From Aliiglaciecola lipolytica E3 (lineage in GTDB: Bacteria > Pseudomonadota > Gammaproteobacteria > Enterobacterales > Alteromonadaceae): a stretch of DNA of 64,000 nt. The stretch covers positions 124,001-188,000 of the forward strand of contig NZ_BAEN01000021.1 in the NCBI RefSeq assembly GCF_000314975.1. Direction: 5' to 3'. Of the stretch, positions 48,376 to 57,993 are shown one piece after another. Every line of letters starts with the position of its first letter. The first letter of the stretch is position 1. The position numbers and the translations under genes are program-made. The notes below the pieces were generated by a model, which saw nothing but the letters and a program-made list of their open reading frames with translations, was not told the origin of the DNA and did not search any database.

Positions 48376-49230
48376 ATGCTTGATGTAAGGTTTTCTTTGC
48401 CAAATTTGGAATTGGCAGGTCTTGCCAATGGTCAATCCGATAAACCTCTTATTATCGCATTGCATGGATGGTTAGATAACGCAGCCAGCTTCTTGCCACT
48501 TTCTGAATATTTAAATGATTATCACCTAGTGGCGATTGACTTCGCAGGGCACGGTCTCTCCAGCCATCGTAGTGCAGACGCCCACTATCATCAGATCGAT
48601 TTTGTCCATGACTTACACGAATTTGTTTTAAATCAGGGATATAAAAAATTTATATTATTGGGACACTCCATGGGAGGGATTGTCGGCTCTATGTACGCAA
48701 GTTGTTTCCCGGAATACGTTTCTCACTACATAACGATTGAATCATTTGGTCCGTTGACGAAAGAAGCAAAAAGCAGCCCAGTGCAAATGCGAGAATCTAT
48801 CGAAAGTCGTTTGAAGTTACAGGCTAGGGAGGCAAAACACCCGAAAAGCTACGATGCTGTGGTTAAGGCCAGAGCGTTAGCCGGAGATTTGAGTGAAGAA
48901 GCTGCTAGGTTATTGGTCAATCGTAATTTGTTTGAGCAGGATGGGGAGTTGCGTTTTAGAACCGATAGACGATTGCGTGCATTATCTTCTTTGCGTGTTA
49001 CGGAAGAACAGGCAAAACACTTTATGCAAAATATTCAAGCGCCTACCTTGGCAATTATGGGAAGCAAGGGGTATGAGACAATGCGTGAAAAAGTTAAAGA
49101 AAGATTCGATTGGGTGGCAAACCTGCAGCAAATAAGTTGTGATGGTGGTCATCACTTGCATATGGATAATTGTCATCAGGTAGCGACTGCTTTGCTTGAT
49201 TTTTTAGCAGATAATCCAGTAAATCACTAG
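48376..49230 (+). CDS. alpha/beta hydrolase
   Basis: The 284 residues are an alpha/beta-hydrolase with the oxyanion motif LHGWLDNAASF (about 33-43), the nucleophile elbow GHSMGG near 99-104, a probable acid in the C-terminal third and the His in CDGGHHLHMDN. There is no signal peptide. The family includes esterases and serine hydrolases of unknown physiological substrate. It precedes fadD in the same direction, but a FadR-like site lies between them, so fadD probably has its own promoter. Confidence 0.88.
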   Translation: MLDVRFSLPNLELAGLANGQSDKPLIIALHGWLDNAASFLPLSEYLNDYHLVAIDFAGHGLSSHRSADAHYHQIDFVHDLHEFVLNQGYKKFILLGHSMGGIVGSMYASCFPEYVSHYITIESFGPLTKEAKSSPVQMRESIESRLKLQAREAKHPKSYDAVVKARALAGDLSEEAARLLVNRNLFEQDGELRFRTDRRLRALSSLRVTEEQAKHFMQNIQAPTLAIMGSKGYETMREKVKERFDWVANLQQISCDGGHHLHMDNCHQVATALLDFLADNPVNH

Positions 49231-49242
49231 AAATCGGCTACA

Positions 49243-49259
49243 ATCAGGTCTTACCTGTT
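49243..49259 (+). promoter_or_regulatory. FadR-like operator upstream of fadD
   Basis: ATCAGGTCTTACCTGTT resembles the gammaproteobacterial FadR box (AACTGGTCnGACCAGTT) at 12 of 16 fixed positions by my alignment. The half sites CAGGT and ACCTG have the FadR spacing of three bases. A TACAAT hexamer at 49239-49244 overlaps its left end and could be the fadD -10, so binding would block transcription. It lies 67 bp before the GTG start. Confidence 0.55.
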
Positions 49260-49325
49260 TTAATTTAAATGTTCATTGGTTAACATCAGGACAGAATACA
49301 AAGAAAATACGCCCTTGGAGGCAAA

Positions 49326-50978
49326 GTGGACAAAATTTGGTTAGAGCATTACGATCCTCGAATTCCCGCCGAAATCGACCCAGAACGCTATTCTTCAGTA
49401 GTAGATATTTTTGAAAAATCTGTGGCTACATACGCAAATAATACAGCGTTTATTAATATGGGCCATAGCATTACCTTCGCTGAACTCGACAAATTATCAG
49501 CACAGTTTGCCGCATACTTACAAGCCGAGGGATTAGAAAAAGGTGACCCTGTAGCGATAATGATGCCTAACATCATCCAATATCCCATTGCCTTGTTTGG
49601 GATTTTGCGTGCCGGTCTCACTGTGGTGAATGTTAACCCTTTGTACACGGCAAGAGAATTAAAACACCAATTAAATGATTCGAATACAAAAGCCATTGTT
49701 ATTATTGAAAATTTCGCTTGTACATTGGCAGAAGTTGTTGGCCAAACCCAAGTCAAAAAAGTCTTATTAACGCAAATAGCAGATATGTTTCCAGCACCTA
49801 AACGTTGGATAATGAACTTTGCCGTTAAATACATCAAAAAGATGGTACCGAGCTTTAGCATCGATAATACAGAAAGCTTCACAGCTGCGGTTAAAAAGGG
49901 GGCGTCGCTTTCTTATACGCGACCCGATATTAGCATTAATGACATCGCATTCTTACAATACACAGGAGGAACCACTGGTGTATCTAAAGGGGCAATGCTC
50001 ACTCATCGAAATATGGTGGCTAATCTTGAGCAAATATCGTCGGTGTTAGAAACGGTTATCCAGCCGGGCAAAGAATTGGTGGTAACCGCGTTGCCGCTTT
50101 ATCATATTTTTGCACTGCAGGCGAACTGCCTGACATTTGTAAAATTTGGCTGTCCAAGTCTACTCATTACCAATCCTCGAGATATGCAGGGGTTTGTAAA
50201 AGAAATGTCTGAATATCCGTTTACCGTTTTGACAGGGGTTAATACCTTATTTAACGGGCTACTTAACACCCCCGGATTTGCTGAGCTTGATTTTAGTGAC
50301 CTGAAGTTTGCACTAGGCGGCGGTATGGCTGTGCAAAAACCTGTCGCTGAGAAATGGGAAAAAGTAACAGGCAAAGTGTTGTTAGAAGGTTACGGTTTAA
50401 CGGAATGCAGTCCGGTTGTTACGGTTAATCCACCGCAGTTGGAAAGTTACAAAGGCTCGATTGGTATGCCCGTTTCTTCCACCGACATTAAACTCTGTGA
50501 CGACGATGGCAACGAGGTGCCTTTAGGAGAGCCGGGTGAAATGTACGTGAAAGGTCCGCAGGTAATGAAAGGCTATTTAAATCGTCCTGAAGCCACTGAA
50601 GAAACCATTAAAGATGGTTGGTTATTAACCGGAGACATCGCCACTGTTGATGAACAAGGCTATTTTTATATAGTTGATCGCAAAAAAGATATGATTTTGG
50701 TGTCCGGATTTAACGTGTTCCCAAATGAAGTTGAAGAGGTCGCGGCAATGCATGACCAGGTAGTAGAAGTGGCCGCCGTAGGTGTTCCTAACGAATCTTC
50801 TGGGGAAGCAGTTAAACTGTTTGTAGTGCGGAAATCTGAGCAATTAACTGATAAAGCATTGATTGAGCATTGCCGTAAACATCTTACCGGATACAAAGTC
50901 CCTAAATTTGTTGAGTTTAGAGACGAGCTTCCAAAGACAAATGTTGGTAAGATACTGCGCAAAGAGTTGCGCGATTAG
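49326..50978 (+). CDS. fadD: long-chain fatty acid-CoA ligase
   Basis: FadD activates long-chain fatty acids to acyl-CoA at the inner membrane for beta-oxidation. The 550 residues (E. coli 561) contain the AMP-binding motif [18 protein letters not shown] near residue 215, [10 protein letters not shown] near 358, [20 protein letters not shown] and the C-terminal Lys in [13 protein letters not shown]. The start is GTG with a strong GGAGG. The slp, fadD, rnd order is that of E. coli (with one hydrolase gene added). Confidence 0.94.
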   Translation: MDKIWLEHYDPRIPAEIDPERYSSVVDIFEKSVATYANNTAFINMGHSITFAELDKLSAQFAAYLQAEGLEKGDPVAIMMPNIIQYPIALFGILRAGLTVVNVNPLYTARELKHQLNDSNTKAIVIIENFACTLAEVVGQTQVKKVLLTQIADMFPAPKRWIMNFAVKYIKKMVPSFSIDNTESFTAAVKKGASLSYTRPDISINDIAFLQYTGGTTGVSKGAMLTHRNMVANLEQISSVLETVIQPGKELVVTALPLYHIFALQANCLTFVKFGCPSLLITNPRDMQGFVKEMSEYPFTVLTGVNTLFNGLLNTPGFAELDFSDLKFALGGGMAVQKPVAEKWEKVTGKVLLEGYGLTECSPVVTVNPPQLESYKGSIGMPVSSTDIKLCDDDGNEVPLGEPGEMYVKGPQVMKGYLNRPEATEETIKDGWLLTGDIATVDEQGYFYIVDRKKDMILVSGFNVFPNEVEEVAAMHDQVVEVAAVGVPNESSGEAVKLFVVRKSEQLTDKALIEHCRKHLTGYKVPKFVEFRDELPKTNVGKILRKELRD

Positions 50979-51008
50979 CTTAAACGAAAACCAAACCCGT
51001 TTTCATTT

Positions 51009-51036
51009 AAAAAAGCCGGCTCATGTCGGTTTTTTT
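51009..51036 (+). terminator. terminator of fadD
   Basis: A 12-position stem (with G-T pairs) around the loop TCAT is followed by an uninterrupted T-run that forms part of its right arm. It lies 30 bp after the fadD stop and just before rnd. Confidence 0.8.
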
Positions 51037-51062
51037 AATTATCTAGGTAACTATCCTCGCAT

Positions 51063-52211
51063 ATGCAATATACCTTAATAACTACGTTCGAAGCGTTAAA
51101 TTCATTTTGTATACAAGCTAGTAATGCGCCTGCCATTGCAGTTGATACAGAGTTTGTCAGAACCAGAACTTTATATCCAAGATTAGGCTTAATTCAAATT
51201 TATGATGGCGTAACTTTGGTATTGGTTGATCCTCTAGGGATCGAAGACTTATCCCCGCTAGCTAATCTATTAACTAATCCTAACGTGGTTAAAGTACTTC
51301 ATTCTTGTTCCGAGGATTTAGAGACGTTTTGGCATAGCCTAAACGTAATTCCTAATCCCATTTTTGATACGCAATTTGCGGCATGTTTACTCAATAAAGG
51401 TGCGACCCTTGGCTATGCTGCGTTAATCGAACTAATGTTAGATATTAAACTCGATAAAGGAGAATCGCGCACAGACTGGATTGCCAGACCGTTGAGTGAG
51501 CAGCAATGTCAATACGCGGCTAATGATGTCTTGTATTTGTTTCAAGTTTATCCTGAATTGCATGAACAAATAGAAGCGCTTGGGCGGACAGAGTGGGTGT
51601 ATCAAGAAATGCAGCAGCTCGCATTGAAAAAGTCGGTCAATCTACCCGCTGATCTGGCTTATCTGAATATTAAAAATAACTGGAAACTATCTGGTTTATC
51701 TTTATACGTGTTAAAACAATTAGCTAAATGGCGAATAGAACAGGCGAGAATTCGAGACTTAGCGTTAAATTTTGTGGTAAGAGAATCTAATTTGGTAGAA
51801 ATCGCGCTTACATTACCGACTCATAAAGGGGCAATTTTTGCGATTGATGGCATGACGCCACAAGAAGCCAGGATTCATGGTGATGTATTGCTAAGCTTGG
51901 TTGAAGAAGCAAAAAATGCATCCGCAGAAGTGTATCCTGCTCCAGTAGAACGCCTTATGACTCATAAAGGCTTTAAAAAAGCCTCGGCTGAGATGCGAGC
52001 TTTGTGTCAACAAAAAGCAGATGAACTTGCTATCCCAGTGGAGGTGGTAGGGTCGAAAAAGCAAATTCAACAACTATTAAAGTACCATTGGCACACACAC
52101 GATGAATTACGAGAGATGGGCATTAAACCAGATTTAATTCAAGGTTGGAGAGGCGAGCTGGTTGGCGATGTATTACTCAAGATTGTGGCTAAATATGGAG
52201 AGGTGAACTAA
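51063..52211 (+). CDS. rnd: ribonuclease D
   Basis: RNase D is a 3'-5' exonuclease for tRNA 3' ends. The 382 residues show the DEDD motifs: VDTEFVRTRTLYPRLGLIQI (Exo I), LHSCSEDLETF (Exo II) and QYAANDVLYLFQVY (Exo III, Y-x3-D), then an HRDC domain in the middle and a C-terminal helical region. Its stop overlaps the ycgL start (TAATG). Confidence 0.95.
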   Translation: MQYTLITTFEALNSFCIQASNAPAIAVDTEFVRTRTLYPRLGLIQIYDGVTLVLVDPLGIEDLSPLANLLTNPNVVKVLHSCSEDLETFWHSLNVIPNPIFDTQFAACLLNKGATLGYAALIELMLDIKLDKGESRTDWIARPLSEQQCQYAANDVLYLFQVYPELHEQIEALGRTEWVYQEMQQLALKKSVNLPADLAYLNIKNNWKLSGLSLYVLKQLAKWRIEQARIRDLALNFVVRESNLVEIALTLPTHKGAIFAIDGMTPQEARIHGDVLLSLVEEAKNASAEVYPAPVERLMTHKGFKKASAEMRALCQQKADELAIPVEVVGSKKQIQQLLKYHWHTHDELREMGIKPDLIQGWRGELVGDVLLKIVAKYGEVN

Positions 52212-52501
52212 TGCTAGTATACGTTTATAAAAGTAGTAAAAAACAACAAACGTATCTTTACATATTAAAAAAAGATAATTTTGAAGATGTTCCTAAACAA
52301 CTAATGGACACATTTGGACCGCCTGCTTTTGTGATGATTTTAGCGCTTAAAAAGCATGAAAGATTAGCCCAAGTTGATATTAAAAAATTAACCGATGAAT
52401 TAAACAAAAACGGTTTCTATTTGCAGTTACCACCTCCCAATGAGGATTTGCTCAAGGCGCACAAACAATCACAAGATAACAAAGCGAAGGAATCAAAGTA
52501 G
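52211..52501 (+). CDS. ycgL: YcgL family protein
   Basis: The 96 residues match the YcgL fold: VYKSSKKQQTYLYILKKDNF at the N-terminus and MVILALKK-like VMILALKKHERLAQVDI in the middle. Function is not established. It overlaps rnd by one base and lies 2 bp before the transglycosylase gene, so the three are likely co-translated. Confidence 0.92.
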   Translation: MLVYVYKSSKKQQTYLYILKKDNFEDVPKQLMDTFGPPAFVMILALKKHERLAQVDIKKLTDELNKNGFYLQLPPPNEDLLKAHKQSQDNKAKESK

Positions 52502-52503
52502 AA

Positions 52504-53493
52504 ATGAAAATGTTAGCGACAGTGTGGGTATCAATATTGCTCATTACCTTTCACAGTGATAACACGCATGCTCAACTAAACGAAAAAGATTATGCGATTT
52601 ATGTTAATGCACTAAAAAAAGAAGCTATTTCTGAAGGGTTTGAGCAAGCATTTGTTGAACAAACATTTAGCGATATCACCTTTTACAAACGAGCTGTAAA
52701 AGCAGATAAAAATCAACCCGAAACTAAAATTACACTCGACACCTATTTAAAAACCCGAGTGCCTGATTGGAAAGTACAGCAAGCCATTGAGTTATATCGT
52801 AAACATGAGAATGCGCTGGAGAAAATCGGTAAAGAGTATGGTGTGCAACCTCGATTTATTGTAGCGCTGTGGGGGAATGAGAGTAATTTTGGAAAAATTA
52901 TGGGGAACTATGATGTCATTTCTGCTTTATCAACTCTCGCCTATGAAGGTCGCCGCGAAGCCTTTTTTAAGCAACAACTATTTGCTGCTTTGACCATATT
53001 GCAACAAGGTCATATCCAAAAAGACAAGTTTGTTGGTTCCTGGGCAGGTGCAATGGGCCAAAGCCAATTTATCCCAACATCGTTTCTGACTTACGCAGTT
53101 GACTATGATCAAGATGGTAAAAAAGATATTTGGCATAATCCTGTTGATGTTTTTGCTTCAATCGCCAATTACCTCAGTAAAGAAGGTTGGAACGATAACA
53201 TTACCTGGGGACGCCAAGTGCAAATTCCTCAGGAGTTTGATTTGTCTTTGGCTGGATTGGCTAAATCAAAAATGCAGTCTCTTTCAGCTTGGCAAGCTCT
53301 AGGCGTAAGACGATATGATGGCTCAGATTTACCAAACGTTGATTTGCAAGCTTCATTGATCATGCCGGATGATGAAAATGGACGCATTTATCTAGTCTAT
53401 TCCAACTTCCATACGCTGATGCGATGGAACCGTTCGACGTATTTCGGTAGCGCAGTCAGCTACCTTGCAGACCGGATTAAAAAGGATTTATAA
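52504..53493 (+). CDS. lytic murein transglycosylase, MltB-like
   Basis: The enzyme cuts peptidoglycan with formation of 1,6-anhydro-muramic acid. The 329 residues have a Sec-type signal (cleavage likely after THA near residue 24), no lipobox, and a SLT/MltB domain: catalytic Glu in ALWGNESNFGK near residue 125, then GSWAGAMGQSQFIPTSF and the DYDQDGKKDIW segment. E. coli MltB is a lipoprotein; this one should be soluble in the periplasm. It lies between ycgL and ycgM. Confidence 0.9.
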   Translation: MKMLATVWVSILLITFHSDNTHAQLNEKDYAIYVNALKKEAISEGFEQAFVEQTFSDITFYKRAVKADKNQPETKITLDTYLKTRVPDWKVQQAIELYRKHENALEKIGKEYGVQPRFIVALWGNESNFGKIMGNYDVISALSTLAYEGRREAFFKQQLFAALTILQQGHIQKDKFVGSWAGAMGQSQFIPTSFLTYAVDYDQDGKKDIWHNPVDVFASIANYLSKEGWNDNITWGRQVQIPQEFDLSLAGLAKSKMQSLSAWQALGVRRYDGSDLPNVDLQASLIMPDDENGRIYLVYSNFHTLMRWNRSTYFGSAVSYLADRIKKDL

Positions 53494-53496
53494 AGC

Positions 53497-54168
53497 ATGG
53501 GGTATGTTCATCGCGATGCGTGTGAAAAGGCAATTGAGCTTGATGTGGGAAAGGTAGTTTGCGTAGGCCGAAACTATGTTTACCATGTTAAAGAATTAAA
53601 TAACGAAATGCCTCAGCAGCCTTTGTTATTTATGAAGCCTGCAACTAGTTTGTGTCATATTCAAGAAACGCTGCTATTACCTCACAATTTGGGGGAATGC
53701 CACAATGAGCTAGAGCTCGCGATTTTAATCCAATCACCCCTAAAAAATGCCAACCTTGTGGATGCAAAAAAGGCAATTTGGGGAGTCGGCCTAGCGCTAG
53801 ATCTAACCTTACGCGATCTTCAAAACGAACTTAAATCAAAAGGTTTACCATGGGAGAGGGCGAAAGCATTTGATCGCGCTTGCCCAGTTTCAGGATTTGT
53901 ACCTGTCAGGGAAATAAGCGATCTTCAGTCATTAACATTTCAGTTAATGATTAATCAACAAGTTCGACAACAAGGCGATGCTAGCTTGATGATTTGGGAT
54001 ATATGTTCGTTGTTATCGCAAATCAGTGAAGTGTTTACTCTATTACCCGGTGACGTCGTGCTTACTGGCACACCAAAAGGCGTGGGGCCGTTATCTAAAG
54101 GTGATGTTTTACAAATGCACTTAGGCGATCATCTACACCTACACACCCAAGTTCAGGAGGCATCGTGA
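53497..54168 (+). CDS. ycgM: fumarylacetoacetate hydrolase family protein YcgM
   Basis: The 223 residues are a single FAH-fold domain. Metal ligands are in HNELELAIL (Glu residues) and, further on, in ALDLTLRDLQ (Asp). Catalytic-region sequence KGLPWERAKAFDRACPVSGF and the end GDVVLTGTPKGVGPL are typical of acylpyruvase/FAHD1-like enzymes. A role in oxaloacetate or acylpyruvate turnover is inferred from relatives. It overlaps ycgN by four bases (GTGA). Confidence 0.9.
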   Translation: MGYVHRDACEKAIELDVGKVVCVGRNYVYHVKELNNEMPQQPLLFMKPATSLCHIQETLLLPHNLGECHNELELAILIQSPLKNANLVDAKKAIWGVGLALDLTLRDLQNELKSKGLPWERAKAFDRACPVSGFVPVREISDLQSLTFQLMINQQVRQQGDASLMIWDICSLLSQISEVFTLLPGDVVLTGTPKGVGPLSKGDVLQMHLGDHLHLHTQVQEAS

Positions 54169-54653
54169 GCCTAGAAAAAAACTTTTGGCAAACGAAGTCA
54201 TTAAAGGAAATGAACCGCGAAGAGTGGGAAGCGATTTGTGATGGTTGTGCTAAATGTTGTCTGCATAAAATTATTGATGAAAATGCCTCTCAAGCTGATG
54301 AGCCTGAGCAAACAGAAGAACTGCATTTTACCAATGTGGTATGCAGTGTTTTAAACACCAAAACCTGCGCATGTACGCAATATGAAAATCGCAGTGTGTT
54401 GGTGCCAAATTGCGTTACATTGTCACCGGACAACCTTGCGCAACTCGTTTATATGCCGCCAAGTTGCAGTTATCGACGTTTGCATGAAGGTAAAACCCTG
54501 CCTAGTTGGCATCCGTTGCTAAACAAAAATAAAAAATCTGAAATGCACAAAGCAGGTATGTCGGTGCGCGGAAAAACGATTTTTGACAGAGATGTTGATG
54601 AACAAGACTTCGAGGATCACATCGTTGTATGGCCACTCAACGAAATAGACTAG
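54165..54653 (+). CDS. ycgN: YcgN/UPF0260 Cys-cluster protein
   Basis: The 162 residues carry a Cys cluster: CDGCAKCCLHK near residue 25, CACTQYENR and NCVTLSPDNL, then PPSCSYRRL. This is the UPF0260/YkgJ type of possible metal or Fe-S site. Function is unknown. The start is GTG on the stop of ycgM. A ycgL-ycgM-ycgN run exists in E. coli beside minCDE; here it lies after rnd with an MltB gene inserted. Confidence 0.92.
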   Translation: MSLEKNFWQTKSLKEMNREEWEAICDGCAKCCLHKIIDENASQADEPEQTEELHFTNVVCSVLNTKTCACTQYENRSVLVPNCVTLSPDNLAQLVYMPPSCSYRRLHEGKTLPSWHPLLNKNKKSEMHKAGMSVRGKTIFDRDVDEQDFEDHIVVWPLNEID

Positions 54654-54677
54654 TGCTTGGAATTATCTTTATCGATA

Positions 54678-55202
54678 TTAAAACCGTCTATGAGTGAATA
54701 GGCGGCTAAACAACACTATTGCAAAAACACCAGAATAAATAGCAAACACGACTATCATCCATTGGGGCATGCTCATGCTCATAAACTCCCAATCAATATT
54801 GCCACAGTCACCGGTGGCTGCAAACATGTTCGGTAACCAGTTGTGAAGCGGTAAAAAAGACGGAAAGTTAGGAACGATTTCACAGGAAACGAAAAATGGA
54901 TTTGACGCATTTTGGAGTTCTACATGCTCTATTGCGATAAACATTCCCCAAATGGCAGATACTCCCCAAACAACAAAACCAATAAAACGTGTGATTAAAT
55001 TGTTTTTAAGAACAGGGAGTAGTCCAGCAAATAAGAGTCCGAACACTGCTGTACGTTGATAGATACACATAATGCAGGGTTTTAGCTCTAATATGTACTG
55101 AAAGTACAAAGCGGTAATAATTAGCGCTACGGCTGATAACATTAAAGTTAACCATGCCCAACGAGAAGAGGCCATTTTGCCAAGCGCTAAAAATATTTTC
55201 AT
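54678..55202 (-). CDS. dsbB: disulfide bond formation protein DsbB
   Basis: DsbB reoxidises DsbA and passes electrons to quinone. The 174 residues (E. coli 176) have four membrane segments. The first periplasmic loop carries the redox pair CIMC near residue 41, and the second carries the other two Cys in SCEIVPN and ATGDC. The conserved Arg after the first pair (IYQRTAVFG) binds quinone. It is beside nhaB, as in E. coli. Confidence 0.95.
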   Translation of the reverse strand: MKIFLALGKMASSRWAWLTLMLSAVALIITALYFQYILELKPCIMCIYQRTAVFGLLFAGLLPVLKNNLITRFIGFVVWGVSAIWGMFIAIEHVELQNASNPFFVSCEIVPNFPSFLPLHNWLPNMFAATGDCGNIDWEFMSMSMPQWMIVVFAIYSGVFAIVLFSRLFTHRRF

Positions 55203-55223
55203 TTAAAAACTACCACCTTTCTA

Positions 55224-56810
55224 TTAGTGCGAGCTTCCATCAGCTACTTCGCCACCTGGCACGTGATGGTTTATCCAGTGCAGGTCATACAATACGTCGG
55301 TCAATTCTTGCAAGCCAAAATAAGTGGCAGCCAGACCTACGATGGTTAACACAATAGTAAATGGAAAGGCCATATAAACCATGGTGCCATAAGATAGTCT
55401 TAATAACGGCGCGATTGCCGAGGTTAATAAGAATAAAAATGCTGCTTGTCCATTAGGTGTTGCGACACTGGGTAGATTAGTACCAGTATTAATAGCCACT
55501 GCCAATAAATCGAATTGGTCACGGGTAATTTGACCATTTTTCAATGCGGTGGTCACTTCGGTGATATACACTGAGCCTACAAACACGTTGTCACTCACCA
55601 TAGATAAAACCCCATTGGCTAAATAGAACATGACCAATTGTGTTTTACCCTCGAATGTCAGTACGTACTCGATAACTGGGGTGAATAAACCTTGGTCAAT
55701 AATGACCGCGACTACACCAAAAAATACACATAACAAAGCAGTAAAAGGAAGGGCCTCCTCAAATGCTTTACCAATTGCGTGTTCTTCAATTACACCACTC
55801 ATAGTAGTCGCCAATACAATGACCGATAAACCAATTAAGCCAACCTCAGCCAAATGCAGAGCCAGTCCAACAATTAACCAAACGCCAATCAGGGCTTGAG
55901 TAATCAGTCTCGCTTTGTCTAATTTGGTGCGCTGCTGATCCATTTGCGTGTTGTAATCACTTAAAATACCGCGTACCACCGGTGGTAACTGTGCCCCATA
56001 ACCAAACCAGCCCATCTTTTCAACCACATAGGCAGTCATTAAACCAGCAAAGAAAACAGGGATTGTTACAGGAGACATGCGAACAAAGAATTCACCAAAT
56101 CCCCAAGACGCTTTATCGGCAATGATAAGGTTTTGAGGTTCCCCTACCATTGTCATCACGCCACCCAATGCCGTACCAATGGCTGCGTGCATCATTAAAT
56201 TTCTTAAAAATGCGCGGAAGTTTTCTAAATCTTGACGGCTAGGTTGACTTATTTCATCGTCACTTGAATGGTCATGATCTATGGTGAAATCCTTACCAGA
56301 AGCCACTTTGTGGTAGATACTGTAAAATCCTAGGCCAACGGCTATAATCACCGCAATTACTGTCAGAGCGTCTAAAAACGCCGATAAGAAAGCGGATGCG
56401 ACTATAAATGCAAGCGACAACGCTCGTTTATTTTCAATCTTTATTAAAAGCTTAGTAAATAGAAACAGCAATAAGTCTTTCATGAAATAGATACCGGCAA
56501 CCATAAACACCAGTAATAAAACAACACTGATATTTACTACAATTTCATGATACATATGTTCTGGTGATGTCATCCCAATAAATAGAGACTCGATGAGCAA
56601 TAAACCACCCGGTTGTAACGGGTAACATTTTAAGGCCATAGCCAAGGTGAAAATAAATTCTAGAACTAATACCCAACCAGCCATATAAGGACTGACAAAA
56701 TAGAATAGAATAGGATTGATAACCAAAAATCCGAAGATAACTTGTTTGTACCAATCAGGTGCATGACCCAAAAAGTTTTTGTAAATTGCTTGAGTCGTAG
56801 AAACTTGCAT
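55224..56810 (-). CDS. nhaB: Na+/H+ antiporter NhaB
   Basis: NhaB exports Na+ in exchange for protons. The 528 residues (E. coli 513) hold about 12 membrane segments with family motifs [23 protein letters not shown]-like [15 protein letters not shown] and [19 protein letters not shown] cytoplasmic loop near residue 190 is rich in Asp, His and Ser. It lies 21 bp downstream of the dsbB start side (nhaB is upstream of dsbB), and 263 bp from divergent fadR. Confidence 0.95.
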   Translation of the reverse strand: MQVSTTQAIYKNFLGHAPDWYKQVIFGFLVINPILFYFVSPYMAGWVLVLEFIFTLAMALKCYPLQPGGLLLIESLFIGMTSPEHMYHEIVVNISVVLLLVFMVAGIYFMKDLLLFLFTKLLIKIENKRALSLAFIVASAFLSAFLDALTVIAVIIAVGLGFYSIYHKVASGKDFTIDHDHSSDDEISQPSRQDLENFRAFLRNLMMHAAIGTALGGVMTMVGEPQNLIIADKASWGFGEFFVRMSPVTIPVFFAGLMTAYVVEKMGWFGYGAQLPPVVRGILSDYNTQMDQQRTKLDKARLITQALIGVWLIVGLALHLAEVGLIGLSVIVLATTMSGVIEEHAIGKAFEEALPFTALLCVFFGVVAVIIDQGLFTPVIEYVLTFEGKTQLVMFYLANGVLSMVSDNVFVGSVYITEVTTALKNGQITRDQFDLLAVAINTGTNLPSVATPNGQAAFLFLLTSAIAPLLRLSYGTMVYMAFPFTIVLTIVGLAATYFGLQELTDVLYDLHWINHHVPGGEVADGSSH

Positions 56811-56973
56811 AGGGGAATCCTTTTACTCGCAACGATTAAGTAAGCTTGCTTTCTTTTGTGCGCTTATTTTTAAAAGGTAAGCGCATTAAATGCAAGGTAA
56901 ATCTATTGATAATCAGTATATTGATTCTATTTGAACAGATATTGAGCGGCTTTGCGACCGTTAAGGACCTTTA

Positions 56974-56998
56974 AAAGTTTAACATCTTGTTAAACTTT
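56974..56998. promoter_or_regulatory. 25-bp palindrome between nhaB and fadR
   Basis: AAAGTTTAACA and TGTTAAACTTT form perfect 11-base arms around TCT. The element lies just upstream of the candidate fadR -35 and about 160 bp from the nhaB start. It does not match the FadR box. A dimeric repressor or activator of either gene could bind it. Confidence 0.5.
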
Positions 56999-57000
56999 CA

Positions 57001-57030
57001 TTGTTCCATACAAAATTCATCTGGTACAAT
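57001..57030 (+). promoter_or_regulatory. candidate fadR promoter
   Basis: TTGTTC and TACAAT are 18 bases apart; the -10 matches consensus at five of six positions. The -10 falls inside the FadR-like box, an arrangement that would give autorepression. Confidence 0.45.
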
Positions 57031-57035
57031 CAGTT
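57019..57035 (+). promoter_or_regulatory. FadR-like operator at its own gene
   Basis: ATCTGGTACAATCAGTT matches the E. coli fadB operator as I recall it (ATCTGGTACGACCAGAT) at 14 of 17 positions. It overlaps the candidate -10 and lies 38 bp before the fadR start. Autoregulation is inference. Confidence 0.5.
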
Positions 57036-57073
57036 AAAACATGACATTAAAAAGATAATAAGAGAGCCGTTGC

Positions 57074-57784
57074 ATGATTTATAAGGCACAAAGTCCAGCT
57101 GGATTTGCAGAAGAATACATTGTTGAGTCGATTTGGAGTGGACGTTTCCCTCCAGGCACAATTCTACCCGCAGAACGCGAATTGTCAGAACTCATTGGTG
57201 TAACTAGGACTACATTGCGCGAAGTATTGCAACGACTGGCCCGAGATGGCTGGTTAACGATTCAGCACGGTAAGCCAACAAAAGTAAATAATTTTTGGGA
57301 GACGTCTGGCTTAAACATACTCGAAACATTAGCAAGACTCGATCAAGATGGAATTTCTGAATTGGTTGATCATCTGTTAGCTGCCAGAACTAATTTGAGT
57401 GCAGTGTTTATTCGTGGTGCAATCAAAAATGACGCACAGCGGGTAAAAGAGATTCTTAAAGGTTATCAAGATATTCCGGAAGATGGAGCAGCATTTGCAC
57501 TTTATGATTATCGAATTAATCATGACATGGCGTTTGCTTCGGGAAATAAAGTTTATGTGTTGATGATGAACGGGTTCAGAGGCTTGTACTCACGAATCGG
57601 AGGTTACTACTTTTCCTGTGCTAAGTCGCGAGATTTGTCTCGTAACTATTACAAGAAGTTGTTGGAATTGGCAGATAACGGCGATTTCGCTGGAGTCGCC
57701 TCGGTGATCAGAGAATACGGTATTGAATCCGGTAAAATCTGGCATGAAATTCGTGCTGAGATGCCAAACGATTTAGTCGATTAA
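57074..57784 (+). CDS. fadR: fatty acid metabolism regulator FadR
   Basis: FadR is a GntR-family regulator that represses beta-oxidation genes and activates unsaturated fatty-acid synthesis until acyl-CoA binds. The 236 residues (E. coli 239) have an N-terminal winged HTH ([20 protein letters not shown], about 33-52, then [19 protein letters not shown]) and the all-helical acyl-CoA-binding domain. FadR-like sites lie ahead of this gene and fadD. Confidence 0.95.
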   Translation: MIYKAQSPAGFAEEYIVESIWSGRFPPGTILPAERELSELIGVTRTTLREVLQRLARDGWLTIQHGKPTKVNNFWETSGLNILETLARLDQDGISELVDHLLAARTNLSAVFIRGAIKNDAQRVKEILKGYQDIPEDGAAFALYDYRINHDMAFASGNKVYVLMMNGFRGLYSRIGGYYFSCAKSRDLSRNYYKKLLELADNGDFAGVASVIREYGIESGKIWHEIRAEMPNDLVD

Positions 57785-57817
57785 CCTGTTTAACGCTTAT
57801 AACCCATGCACTAAAGA

Positions 57818-57850
57818 CTGAGTGGTTTATCAACGTGGTAAGCTACTCAG
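57818..57850 (+). terminator. hairpin downstream of fadR
   Basis: CTGAGTGGTTTA and TAAGCTACTCAG pair at all 12 positions (two G-T) around a nine-base loop, 33 bp after the fadR stop. No strong T-run follows (CCCATATCTAATTTT), so termination would be weak or assisted. Confidence 0.5.
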
Positions 57851-57993
57851 CCCATATCTAATTTTAAATTCCACGTAAATTCAATCAGTTATATTTTTTC
57901 TTCGAAAATAAACGACTATTTCATTAGTTTAGTATGCGCTTTCTAATTTAGATCGTTAATCTTGTTCACAGTCAACTAATCGAGGAAATATTC

